A stretch of 64,000 bases of DNA, taken from positions 496,001 to 560,000 of the forward strand of contig CP136956.1 in the NCBI GenBank assembly GCA_033105485.1, written 5' to 3'. The position numbers and the translations under genes are program-made. A model generated the notes under the pieces. That model was not told the origin of the DNA, did no database searches, and saw only the letters and a list, made by a program, of their open reading frames with translations. Below, in pieces: positions 9,797 to 18,409 of the stretch (its first letter is position 1; the number at the start of each line of letters is the position of its first letter). The stretch is from LVI-A0039 sp033105485. Lineage in GTDB: Bacteria; Bacillota_I; Bacilli_A; UBA3375.

Positions 9797-9797
9797 T

Positions 9798-11795
9798 TTA
9801 TCTCACCACCTTATAAGTTACATTAGTGTCTTTGTCTCGTTTCAATTTTATTAATTTGTCATCAATTGTTGTTAAATCTGATTGCTCTATTATGCTTTTC
9901 TCTAATTGGTTTAGCATCTGATCATTTGCTAAAAATAACACTTGTGTATTGGCTTCTAAAATGTTCTTTACCATATTATCTGTATGATTAACATCTAATT
10001 TAGCAGTTACTCCATCCATAACTATTGGATAAGATATATCCTGTGCTACAAGCTCATCATCTGATTGTTCTTTAGCAATTTGCATTAGTCCAAGAAGATA
10101 AGCTAAACTTATCATTACGTTTTGACCTGATGAAGCAGATGTTGACCCTGCTGCAAAACGAACTTCAGGAATTAAGTTATTTTTCAACTTTAAAGTTACT
10201 TCATCTCGCATTAAAAATTTAATATTTTCATTAACACGAACCTCAAGTTTTCCACGGATATTTCCTCTCTTATTATCGATTTGGTCTTTCAAGAATTTCT
10301 CACTACCCTCAAGTACATTACGAACCTCATTTTCAATACCATTTGCATTTTCTTTTGCTAACTTTTCATCTAATTCTTTTTGCTTACCCATTAATGTATT
10401 AGTTATTGACTGAAGTTCCCCTTCAAGATGAGCTATCTTACCACGATACTTTGCTTCATATTCAACACTATTATGACGCTTTTGTTCAATTGTTTTGATT
10501 TCTGTAATATTAATATTTTTTATTTGCATCGAAACTGCTTTTATGCTCGTATTAATATTAGTTATCTCAGATAAAGTCTTACTATAATCTAAACGTAAGT
10601 TTATGTATTTTTTTTCTTGATCATCTAAATCAATTGCGGCATTTATTTCACTTTTCAACATTGATTCAAAACTTTCAGGCGGTAATACTTCTTTTAGTTC
10701 TTCAAGCGTTGTTCTCATACTAGTAGTGATATGACTTCCACAGATACACTTATCTTTAGTCAAAATATCAGCTACTGCTTTTTGCTCCATACCGCTAATT
10801 TCATAAATGCTTTTTCCAGTACTTAATACTTCATTTAGAGATTTAAAAATTGATGTAGTTGCTAATTTTGGCCCCACTTCCCAAACCATCTCGAATAATT
10901 GACCCTCAATATTTTTTTCTAGTTCTTTAGCTTTGCTAAGTTGAGCTTGTAAAGATTCTCGCTCTTTCTGGTGCTTTATACTTTCCTCATGAGTTACTAA
11001 CAGTTCATTATACTTACTTGTTTCTTTTTCTTGAGCCTCAAGTTTTTGCATTAATTTCAGTTTATTATCTTCCTTCTCTATGATCTGTTCTTCATATGTA
11101 TTACACTCTTTTTGTAATATAGCAATTTCTCTATCATTAGATTTTGAAGCCATATCTTGTTTCATACTATTTTTTGTTTTCCTGATTAATGATAGCGCTT
11201 CCTCATATGTCTCAATATTTAATATTTTCTCAATCTCATTTTTAAAATCTTGGTTATTTTTCGAGGTATTAATAACAGCCTCGATTGAGTTAATTCGTTC
11301 ACCATCAAAGAATAACAATGGTGCAATATTCTCTGGAATTAAAGATGTAACTTCTGTAATATCTACTTCTTTCTTCGCTAAATCTTCAATTAAAAAAGTT
11401 TGAACTTTTTCAAAATTCGCCGGATTAAAATAACCAACTTCATTATGCTCAGCTTCTGCTATATATCTGTTGTTATTTAAAGTTCTATTTATCTCGTATA
11501 CTTTTTGATCTCTTTTGGCTGTTAATATTAATGTAACTTCTGTCATATATTCGCGAAATGAAAAACTGTTTAAAGATGTATCGACATTATCCTGGTTTGC
11601 CATATATCTCATATCTTCTATTAATCCTGACTTCCTTACTTGTTCAATACCATATAATGCGAATATAATTGTTGACATAAAAGTACTCTTACCAATACCA
11701 TTTTCTGCTTCAATTATGTTAATATCTTCGTTAAAATCAAACTCAATATCTTTGTATTGACGATAATTTTTAATTATTAACTTTTGAAATATCAT
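9798..11795 (-). CDS. SMC/Rad50-like ATPase of the dnd operon
   Basis: 665 aa. Walker A EAENGIGKSTFM near residue 35, about 350 residues of coiled coil, a CxCG element (KCICGSH) near residue 350 suggestive of a metal-hook-like turn, then a signature-like SSGQNVMISLAY. The Walker B region IVMDGVTAKLD has Gly where DndD has Thr. It is a second DndD-like ATPase beside dndD itself, so probably belongs to a restriction or sensing arm. ATG overlaps the stop of the 48-aa gene (TAATG) and is preceded by GGGAGGAG. Confidence 0.85.
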   Translation of the reverse strand: MIFQKLIIKNYRQYKDIEFDFNEDINIIEAENGIGKSTFMSTIIFALYGIEQVRKSGLIEDMRYMANQDNVDTSLNSFSFREYMTEVTLILTAKRDQKVYEINRTLNNNRYIAEAEHNEVGYFNPANFEKVQTFLIEDLAKKEVDITEVTSLIPENIAPLLFFDGERINSIEAVINTSKNNQDFKNEIEKILNIETYEEALSLIRKTKNSMKQDMASKSNDREIAILQKECNTYEEQIIEKEDNKLKLMQKLEAQEKETSKYNELLVTHEESIKHQKERESLQAQLSKAKELEKNIEGQLFEMVWEVGPKLATTSIFKSLNEVLSTGKSIYEISGMEQKAVADILTKDKCICGSHITTSMRTTLEELKEVLPPESFESMLKSEINAAIDLDDQEKKYINLRLDYSKTLSEITNINTSIKAVSMQIKNINITEIKTIEQKRHNSVEYEAKYRGKIAHLEGELQSITNTLMGKQKELDEKLAKENANGIENEVRNVLEGSEKFLKDQIDNKRGNIRGKLEVRVNENIKFLMRDEVTLKLKNNLIPEVRFAAGSTSASSGQNVMISLAYLLGLMQIAKEQSDDELVAQDISYPIVMDGVTAKLDVNHTDNMVKNILEANTQVLFLANDQMLNQLEKSIIEQSDLTTIDDKLIKLKRDKDTNVTYKVVR

Positions 11796-11941
11796 TAGTT
11801 CTCCTCCCTTAAAGAGTAAAAGCTTTTTATGTACTTCTTTAAGTCTTCCTTACGAGCCTCATCCCTTTTGTTTTTATCTCCGTTTAACTCCATTGCCTTA
11901 AGAATTACTTTTTTGTATATTATCTTATCTCTATCATTCAT
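11795..11941 (-). CDS. 48-aa small basic/acidic protein of the dnd operon
   Basis: Short gene between the helicase and the ATPase. Starts MNDRDKIIYKKVILKAMELN and ends FYSLREEN. Highly charged and predicted helical. GGGAG precedes the ATG, the start is three bases after the helicase stop, and its TAA overlaps the ATPase ATG. Exact packing on both sides makes it a real coding gene. Function unknown; a small helical adaptor of the helicase or ATPase is plausible. Confidence 0.8.
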   Translation of the reverse strand: MNDRDKIIYKKVILKAMELNGDKNKRDEARKEDLKKYIKSFYSLREEN

Positions 11942-11944
11942 TTA

Positions 11945-13840
11945 TTACTCCCAATTATTTTTTATTCTAAAACTATCAATTTCTTTTTGATTCTCTGCAA
12001 GCGAAGAGTACTCTTCAAAACGATCCTGTTCAACTTCAAGAATTACACCGTCTATTGCAACAACAAAGTCATAGATATTAGTTATTTTTTTTCCAGGATA
12101 TCTACGTAATACTCTACCTCTTCTTTGCACATATTCTTTTGGATTCTTTGTAGAACTCATAATATATGCATCCTTTATTGCAGGTATATCAAATCCTTCG
12201 TCTAAACAGCGAATAGCCAATATAGCATCAGTACTTCCACTTTCAAGTCTTTTTACAATATCTAGTCTCTTCTCTTTACTTTCATCAGCTGTTATTTTTT
12301 CCAAATGTTCATTTGGTCGTACTGATTTAATCTCACTTGCAATATATTCAATGTACGATAAATCCGTCCCTTTTACCTTACCAGGATTACAGTAAACCAA
12401 AGACCTATCTAATTCTTGGTCATTTAGTATTTCCTTTAATTTAATTATTTTTCCAGTTGCTGATGATAAAAGTAGATTTCTTTCTTCTAACAAATTTAAT
12501 ATTTCTGCTTTATCATTAACATTTTTTAATTTAAAATCCAGTTTTTTATAAACTTCAATTTCATCATTATTCAAATTAACTAAAAATGGATAGTAATTGT
12601 ACTTAGTAAGGTACTCATTATTGATTGCTTCTTCTAAACCGTATTCAAAATAAGCACCAGTAAAGTAATTAAATAAACAGCTAGTACGCTCCTCAAACAT
12701 ATAGTGCTCTGGAGTTGCTGATAATCCTATCTTTCTTTTATAATTTAAATAGTCTAAATCTTCGATATTTTCAAGATTTAAATTATGCGCTTCATCTACA
12801 ATCAAGATACTATTTTTTGTTACTGAATATCTAATTGAATTAATATTACTAAAAAAACTATTATTTACAAATATACTAAAGCAATCTTTACTTTTACTTT
12901 CATAACGTGTATTATTAAATTGACTTTTCCATTGATTTTTATTTGTATGACACTCAGTTATAAATGCTTCTGGGAAAACCTCTTTTATTGACTCTTGCCA
13001 TTGCGTAACAAGATGCGTATAAGGGACAACAATATGAACGTTTAGGTTTTCACAATTGTTCTCTTTCCACATTTTCAAAGAATATATTGAAGTGAATGTT
13101 TTACCGGTTCCAGTAGCCATCTTTAAGAATCCATTCATATCATTATCTAAAAGATTGTTTATTGCTTCTTCCTGATAGTCTCGTAGTTCAATTGTGTCAA
13201 CTGTAGTATCTACAGCAAAGCAGCCACGAGATTCTAGCTCCTTTGAGATTTTATTAATAACGATTTCTGATAATGATTCACACCTAGCATTTGGAGTTAT
13301 GTTATTCCACGCATTAGAAAAAATTCTTTTATATGTTCCAAAATCATCCTTACCGTCATATAAATGAACTAATTCATAATTTCTGTATAAACCACTATAA
13401 GTTAAATTCAGTGACCCGTTTATTACAGTATTAGTCTCTTCATTTTCGAATATATAATATTTAGAATGATAGATTCCCCCATTTTCACTAAACCCTACTT
13501 TTATCTCAATCTGCTTATTTCGAAATAAAATTAGCAACATCTTTAGAGCTTCATTAGAGGTATTTGTTAAATCCCCAAAATAAAATTCACTAATTTCAAC
13601 GCACGCGTCAGTTTGACTCATATTTTCTATTCTTTTAAGTAGATTCAATTCTTCAACGCTTGTATCAGCACCTATAATAATCTTGATTAACCCATTCTCA
13701 TTTTTAAACTTATTAAACTCTTCATAAAAAATTTCAAAAATAGACGAGCTAAAATAGCCAGTCGACATTTCAATATTAGATGAATCTTTTATCAAGCGCT
13801 TAAAGGCTTTTATAAACTCAGTATTAGATTCAATTATCAT
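11945..13840 (-). CDS. PLD-nuclease / SF2 DEAH-box helicase fusion
   Basis: 631 aa. Residues 1-190 are a phospholipase D-like domain with HSKYYIF and NGSLNLTYSG (one HKD-type motif). Residues about 215-600 are a type I/III-restriction-like SF2 helicase: RDYQEEAI, TGTGKTFTS (Walker A), VDEAH, GLSATPE and QRRGRVLRR. First gene of the operon that includes dndC-D-E-A. Likely the restriction or DNA-translocating effector of the phosphorothioation system. Confidence 0.85.
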   Translation of the reverse strand: MIIESNTEFIKAFKRLIKDSSNIEMSTGYFSSSIFEIFYEEFNKFKNENGLIKIIIGADTSVEELNLLKRIENMSQTDACVEISEFYFGDLTNTSNEALKMLLILFRNKQIEIKVGFSENGGIYHSKYYIFENEETNTVINGSLNLTYSGLYRNYELVHLYDGKDDFGTYKRIFSNAWNNITPNARCESLSEIVINKISKELESRGCFAVDTTVDTIELRDYQEEAINNLLDNDMNGFLKMATGTGKTFTSIYSLKMWKENNCENLNVHIVVPYTHLVTQWQESIKEVFPEAFITECHTNKNQWKSQFNNTRYESKSKDCFSIFVNNSFFSNINSIRYSVTKNSILIVDEAHNLNLENIEDLDYLNYKRKIGLSATPEHYMFEERTSCLFNYFTGAYFEYGLEEAINNEYLTKYNYYPFLVNLNNDEIEVYKKLDFKLKNVNDKAEILNLLEERNLLLSSATGKIIKLKEILNDQELDRSLVYCNPGKVKGTDLSYIEYIASEIKSVRPNEHLEKITADESKEKRLDIVKRLESGSTDAILAIRCLDEGFDIPAIKDAYIMSSTKNPKEYVQRRGRVLRRYPGKKITNIYDFVVAIDGVILEVEQDRFEEYSSLAENQKEIDSFRIKNNWE

Positions 13841-13864
13841 TTTACTCCCCTTAGTAACTTTCCC

Positions 13865-13995
13865 ATAATCTATATTATGTAAACTCTTGTTTAGTTCATT
13901 GACTCTATTTTAACACATGTTAACTAATTTTAAAACCTCATTAATAGCAATTTTCACGATAAATAGGCGATTTTGCTATACATAATATAGATTAT
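13865..13995. promoter_or_regulatory. Divergent promoter region with symmetric 17-bp inverted repeats
   Basis: ATAATCTATATTATGTA at 13865-13881 and its exact reverse complement at 13979-13995, each just upstream of one divergent gene's RBS. Each site contains an imperfect dyad (ATAAT-4-ATTAT). They could be operators for one dimeric regulator or duplicated -10 regions. The 97 bp between them carry no other gene. Confidence 0.7.
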
Positions 13996-14006
13996 CGGGA
14001 GGGATT

Positions 14007-15392
14007 ATGAGTTATCTGATGGTTGAGCAGCAAATACTTAATATGAAATGTCAAAAAATATATAAGCCAATTCTGCTTTTATCATACATTGATTATCTAG
14101 AAATTATGCATCATAACACTACTAATTATAATTATCGAGTTAACCTTGAAAGCCTACTTCCAATTATCAAATACTACTTAGAAAGTGACTTAATACGAAA
14201 ATCTCATTATGGATTACAAAATATTGCGACTGCTGACTCTAAAGAAATTTTCGGAATTATAGTTAACGGACCTTTATTTCGAATTCAAAGTGAAGTGTCA
14301 ATTTTCAGTGCATATGAGGTTAATAATAGCTTTACTTTTGGATTTGCAACAGATAATGAATCTATTAATGTTAAACAGTTATGCACAAGTATTCGTAAAG
14401 CTTGCAATAAACTTATCAATCAACTCCTTGGAAATGACTTAGAGCCGCTTCAGTTAGCGCTTTACCAAGAAATGGTAAATGAAATAAAAACAACTAAAAT
14501 CGACTTAAAAGGACATCCTAAGATATACAAATATCTTGTAATTCTTTCTTATATAGATTACTTCACTGATTTATCTACATTAGAAGGTTGCTTTAAAATT
14601 CAAGTGCCAGTTGAAGAGCTATTTATTTACTATAAGCTTTATTTCAATATTCCAGAGTTTGGGGACAATATAAAAAGCCCAGAAGTAAAAGATGGGTCTG
14701 ATAAATATATCCTAAACCATATGAAAGCAATGCCAATTAGAAAACTTTGCAAACCTAACACATTCTTTGAATGTACGCAAATTGATAACAAGTCAAGAAA
14801 AGTTGAAAATTTACCAACAAAGTTTGGAATAATCATTGATGACACTTCTCTTAATATTGATATTATGATTCAGATTATTCGTGGCTGCGTTTTGAATGTA
14901 ATCCAACTACGTACTAATAAGATTATTAATACTAATTTAGTCATGGACATTAAATATTCAACAGAAGATATACCTCATACTGTTAATGAACAAGAAAAAG
15001 TTACTACACCTGCAAGATATGGTCAAAGTCAATACCGTAAGAGTCTAATCGAAAAATACAACTGTACTTGTGCTCTATGTAACATGGATTTAGATTTCGT
15101 ACTTATTGCTTCACATGCAATGCCGTGGCGTGATTGTACTTCTACTCACCAACGCTTAAGTCCAAATAATGGATTATTGTTATGTGAATATCATGATTCT
15201 TTATTTGATAAAGGTTTAATTACTTTTGATACAAATAGTAATTATGAAGTTATCTTCTCTGAGCATATGACTCAAATATCAATTGATCATTTTTATAATG
15301 AATATGAGAATAAAATTCCAAATTATGTTTTACAAAGTCCGCGACTTAAAACTTATTTAGAATATCATAAGAATAATATCTTTAAGATATAA
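14007..15392 (+). CDS. HNH endonuclease with duplicated N-terminal domain, possible phosphorothioate-DNA reader
   Basis: 461 aa. C-terminal HNH nuclease: CALC...IASHAMPWRDC...LSPNNGLLLCEYHDSLFDKG (residues about 353-405), with metal Cys pair and catalytic His. The N-terminal 320 residues contain two related units starting KIYKPILLLSYIDYLE (about 17) and KIYKYLVILSYIDYF (about 172). The KPxLLL.xxD pattern recalls the sulfur-binding domain of ScoMcrA-type enzymes; this link is inference. GGGAGGG precedes the ATG. Divergent from the dnd operon across a shared inverted repeat. Confidence 0.8.
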   Translation: MSYLMVEQQILNMKCQKIYKPILLLSYIDYLEIMHHNTTNYNYRVNLESLLPIIKYYLESDLIRKSHYGLQNIATADSKEIFGIIVNGPLFRIQSEVSIFSAYEVNNSFTFGFATDNESINVKQLCTSIRKACNKLINQLLGNDLEPLQLALYQEMVNEIKTTKIDLKGHPKIYKYLVILSYIDYFTDLSTLEGCFKIQVPVEELFIYYKLYFNIPEFGDNIKSPEVKDGSDKYILNHMKAMPIRKLCKPNTFFECTQIDNKSRKVENLPTKFGIIIDDTSLNIDIMIQIIRGCVLNVIQLRTNKIINTNLVMDIKYSTEDIPHTVNEQEKVTTPARYGQSQYRKSLIEKYNCTCALCNMDLDFVLIASHAMPWRDCTSTHQRLSPNNGLLLCEYHDSLFDKGLITFDTNSNYEVIFSEHMTQISIDHFYNEYENKIPNYVLQSPRLKTYLEYHKNNIFKI

Positions 15393-15439
15393 AAAGAACA
15401 ACTCTTTTATCATTAATTTGATAATCTGAGTTGTTCTTT
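15393..15439. terminator. Bidirectional terminator
   Basis: Arms AAAGAACAACTC and GAGTTGTTCTTT with a nested TTATC/GATAA stem, A-run on one side and T-run on the other. Serves the HNH gene and the convergent methyltransferase. Confidence 0.85.
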
Positions 15440-15459
15440 TTTATATTTAGTTAATCTGT

Positions 15460-16002
15460 TTATTTCCTTTTTAGAATAAATTCAATCCAATTATTCAATG
15501 GATTGTCATTTCTAGTTACCTTATAATCACATACCTGATAACCAAGGCTAGTTAAGTCCACTTTTAAACTTTCATTATACAAATAGTATAGTTGGTTATT
15601 GTTTTCAATATGTCCTTCACCATACTTCAAACTAATATACATTACTCCTTCATCAGCCAAGTTATTTTTTAATTGATTTAATACTTTAAGTACTTGTTGT
15701 TGTTCCATATGAACTAATGACGCACAGGACCATATTCCATCATATATACCTTCAGAACGCGATTCAATATCAATTAGTGTAACATCAATATTATATTCCG
15801 TCTTTGAATATTGCATAGCATAAACACTATTATCAACACTTGTCACGTAATAACCTTGTTTTCTAAAATAATTACTATCTCGCCCTGATCCACATCCTAG
15901 GTCTAAAATTGTTCTTCCTTTAAAATACTTTAGAAAGAAATTATAATTTTCTGTCATATCAATTTTAGACGTTCTTTTAAAATACTCATAATTATAATGC
16001 AT
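15460..16002 (-). CDS. Class I SAM-dependent methyltransferase
   Basis: 180 aa. Motif I ILDLGCGSGRDSNYF near residue 35 and motif II VTSVDNS. Small stand-alone methyltransferase; substrate unknown. ATG at 16002 chosen over an upstream GTG (16008) because AAGGAG ends five bases before it. Lies beside the dnd/HNH island but shows no DNA-methylase catalytic motif (no N/DPPY or PCQ), so probably a small-molecule or protein enzyme. Confidence 0.82.
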   Translation of the reverse strand: MHYNYEYFKRTSKIDMTENYNFFLKYFKGRTILDLGCGSGRDSNYFRKQGYYVTSVDNSVYAMQYSKTEYNIDVTLIDIESRSEGIYDGIWSCASLVHMEQQQVLKVLNQLKNNLADEGVMYISLKYGEGHIENNNQLYYLYNESLKVDLTSLGYQVCDYKVTRNDNPLNNWIEFILKRK

Positions 16003-16038
16003 AACCACTCCTTGTTACAAACTTAGCTCTATACATAT

Positions 16039-16047
16039 ATTATAGCA
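16039..16047 (-). promoter_or_regulatory. Promoter of the methyltransferase gene
   Basis: Extended -10 TGCTATAAT (TATAAT at 16039-16044) about 37 bp upstream of the start. No clear -35. Confidence 0.6.
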
Positions 16048-16079
16048 AAATGAACTAGTTTAATTTACTAGTTCATTTT
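16047..16079 (-). terminator. Terminator of the carbohydrate operon
   Basis: Perfect 13-bp inverted repeat (arms AAAATGAACTAGT and ACTAGTTCATTTT, 7-nt loop) right after the last gene of the operon. Confidence 0.8.
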
Positions 16080-16086
16080 ATTTAGG

Positions 16087-16821
16087 TTATTTAATATCTA
16101 TTTGCACTGTAACAAAGTAATGATCTGATAGCATATTGTCTTTAAAGTGGATATTATGATTTAATAATTCATAGTCTACGTTTGTTAGAATGTAGTCGAT
16201 TCTAACTTGTCTGTCATCGTAATTAAATGTTATTTCCTCTTCTAATTTAGGGTCACAGATATCTTTAAAATGATTTGTTAGATATTTATAATTATCCGTA
16301 TTGTAATCATTATTAAAGTCTCCCATTAATATACATTGCTTGTTTTCAAGGTGAGGTAATAATTTATCAATTTGATCTGTAAACTTCTCAAGTTCATTAT
16401 CCCAACAATAGTGCCCATTAACTATCGTTAGTTCCCTGTTCTTATAGTTTATTGTATTGATTTGAATCTCTCTTTTGTTAAAGTTTGTACTGTCAGTTGT
16501 GTTAGATACTAGTACATTGTTTTCGCTTGTGAATTCGTGTTTACTAAGCATTGCTAAACCTTCTAAGTTATCTGGAAATCCATATTTAAACATATTTAAT
16601 GATAGATAGTAATTCTTATTATATTTTTCTTTTAATATATGCTGAAGCAGTTTGGCAGTATTCGTTGCTTTTTCTTCTGAGAAATCATATACAAATTCTG
16701 CTACTTCTTGTAAACCAATTATATCTAAATCAAGTTCATGGATTTTCTCAGCTATTGTTACCAACGTATTCAGGCGATTCAATTCATAGTATTGGTGTAA
16801 GTTAAATGTTCCTACTTTCAT
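16087..16821 (-). CDS. Endonuclease/exonuclease/phosphatase-family protein
   Basis: 244 aa. Motifs of the DNase I/EEP fold: TFNLHQY at the N-terminus, GLQEV (catalytic Glu), LMGDFNND, RIDYILTN and the terminal SDHYFV. No signal peptide, so cytoplasmic. Its start overlaps the GH13 gene by one base, making it the last gene of the sugar operon. Members act on nucleic acids, inositol phosphates or other phosphodiesters, so the substrate cannot be named. Confidence 0.85.
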   Translation of the reverse strand: MKVGTFNLHQYYELNRLNTLVTIAEKIHELDLDIIGLQEVAEFVYDFSEEKATNTAKLLQHILKEKYNKNYYLSLNMFKYGFPDNLEGLAMLSKHEFTSENNVLVSNTTDSTNFNKREIQINTINYKNRELTIVNGHYCWDNELEKFTDQIDKLLPHLENKQCILMGDFNNDYNTDNYKYLTNHFKDICDPKLEEEITFNYDDRQVRIDYILTNVDYELLNHNIHFKDNMLSDHYFVTVQIDIK

Positions 16822-18359
16822 TATTGCTCCTTATAAACAATTGCTTGATATGGCTTAAGTTCATCAGTTGTTGGATAATTGCTAAAAACAACTTCTCCGG
16901 TTATACTTATTTCTTTTGTATTTTCAGACATATTGCAAATAACAAATAAGCCATTTTTCGAATATGTTATTACTTCATCATCATAACTAATTCCATCAAG
17001 CTTGTGATCTATATATTTATCAAAGTTCTCTTTTTTGAACTTAATTATTTCCTGGTAATACTTATATACTGATTTATCTGACTTTAAATCATTTTCTACA
17101 TTTATTTGTGAGTAGTTTTCATTTTGTTTTAACCACGGTGTACCTGCAGTGAACCCTCCATTTGTACTATCGTCCCATGCCATTGGAATACGTGCGTTAT
17201 CTCTTGAAATAAGCTGTATTCTATCAATTATTTTTGTCTCAGATAGCTTGTTTTGATGTTTGTACTCATTATACTTACCAAATGTTTCCACATCATTATA
17301 ATCATTTATATTGGTCATCTTAGCATTAGTGAACCCTACTTCTTCACCTTGATAAATATATTGAGTACCATTTAATAATCCGAATAGTGTTGCAAGTAAC
17401 GTGCTACTTTCATATCTATAGTTTGTATCATCTAGCCATAAACTTATTAATCTTGGCATATCATGATTATTCATAACTACCGTTTGATTCCCATCATATT
17501 CATTTTGCCATTTCTTTATTGTTTCAATTACTTGATTAAAGTCGATCGGATTTTGCTCCCACTTGTCTTCACCATTAGTTAGTGTTAGATGACTGAAGTG
17601 AAAAATTTCTGTAAGCCCATTTTCATTACACATCTTATTTGCTTCTTCAATTGTACTATTCCAACATTCTCCAACAGTTAGTATTTTATTTTTGAAAGTA
17701 TTATTATTTAACTCTTTTAAGTACTCGTAGAACATCGGACCTTTACCAGTGATATACTTCTCTGGTTCTTTAGCTATTAAATCAATAACATCTAATCTAA
17801 ACCCTTCGACACCTAAGTCAATCCAATAGTTGATCATTTTATAAAGTTGTTGTCTAACTTTAGGATTATGCCAATTAAGATCAGGTTGACTTTCATCAAA
17901 TAAGTGTAAGTAATATTTATCTACTTTTTCGACATACTTCCAGCATCCCGAACTAAAGAAACCTTCTAAATCATTTGGCTTATCGGTCCACACGTAATAG
18001 TCAAAGTATTCCTGGTCCCCATTACATGCCTTTTTAAACCATTCATGTTGATCTGAGGTATGATTTAACACTAAGTCAAGCATAACCTTTAAACCTAGCT
18101 TATTGGCTTCAGAAATCAATTGTTTGTAGTCGTCATCAGTTCCAAATAGTGGATCAATATGATAGTAATCACTAATATCGTATCCATTATCTTTTTGCGG
18201 CGATTCATTTATTGGACTAAGCCAAATATAATCGACTCCTAAGTCTTTTATGTAACTTAATTTTTTGATAATCCCTTTAATGTCCCCTATTCCATTTCCA
18301 GTTGTATCTAGAAAGCTTTTAGGATAAATTTGATATACCACTTTGTTATTTACATTCAT
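16821..18359 (-). CDS. GH13 alpha-glucosidase (oligo-1,6-glucosidase type)
   Basis: 512 aa intracellular glycosidase hydrolysing short alpha-glucosides. VVYQIYPKSFLDTTGNGIGD at the start, LVLNHTSDQHEWF (region I), GFRLDVIDLIA (nucleophile Asp, region II), GECWN (acid/base Glu, region III) and NNHDMPR (region IV). Length is usual for MalL/oligo-1,6-glucosidases. Good RBS (AAGGAG). Separated from the GH94 gene by a hairpin that may reduce its expression. Confidence 0.93.
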   Translation of the reverse strand: MNVNNKVVYQIYPKSFLDTTGNGIGDIKGIIKKLSYIKDLGVDYIWLSPINESPQKDNGYDISDYYHIDPLFGTDDDYKQLISEANKLGLKVMLDLVLNHTSDQHEWFKKACNGDQEYFDYYVWTDKPNDLEGFFSSGCWKYVEKVDKYYLHLFDESQPDLNWHNPKVRQQLYKMINYWIDLGVEGFRLDVIDLIAKEPEKYITGKGPMFYEYLKELNNNTFKNKILTVGECWNSTIEEANKMCNENGLTEIFHFSHLTLTNGEDKWEQNPIDFNQVIETIKKWQNEYDGNQTVVMNNHDMPRLISLWLDDTNYRYESSTLLATLFGLLNGTQYIYQGEEVGFTNAKMTNINDYNDVETFGKYNEYKHQNKLSETKIIDRIQLISRDNARIPMAWDDSTNGGFTAGTPWLKQNENYSQINVENDLKSDKSVYKYYQEIIKFKKENFDKYIDHKLDGISYDDEVITYSKNGLFVICNMSENTKEISITGEVVFSNYPTTDELKPYQAIVYKEQ

Positions 18360-18374
18360 CTTACTCCTTGTTTT

Positions 18375-18403
18375 AAAAAAAGCAGAAGTTGCCTTCTACT
18401 TTT
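18375..18403 (-). terminator. Intra-operon hairpin, partial terminator
   Basis: Stem AGTAGAAG/CTTCTGCT with one mismatch and loop GCAA, followed by T7 on the minus strand, between GH94 and GH13 genes. Probably attenuates the two distal genes. Confidence 0.6.
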
Positions 18404-18409
18404 AGTTTG

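Noticed and set aside
15460..16002. DNA methyltransferase partner of the HNH nuclease
   Set aside because: No DNA-methylase catalytic motif; separated from the HNH gene by a bidirectional terminator and convergent to it.
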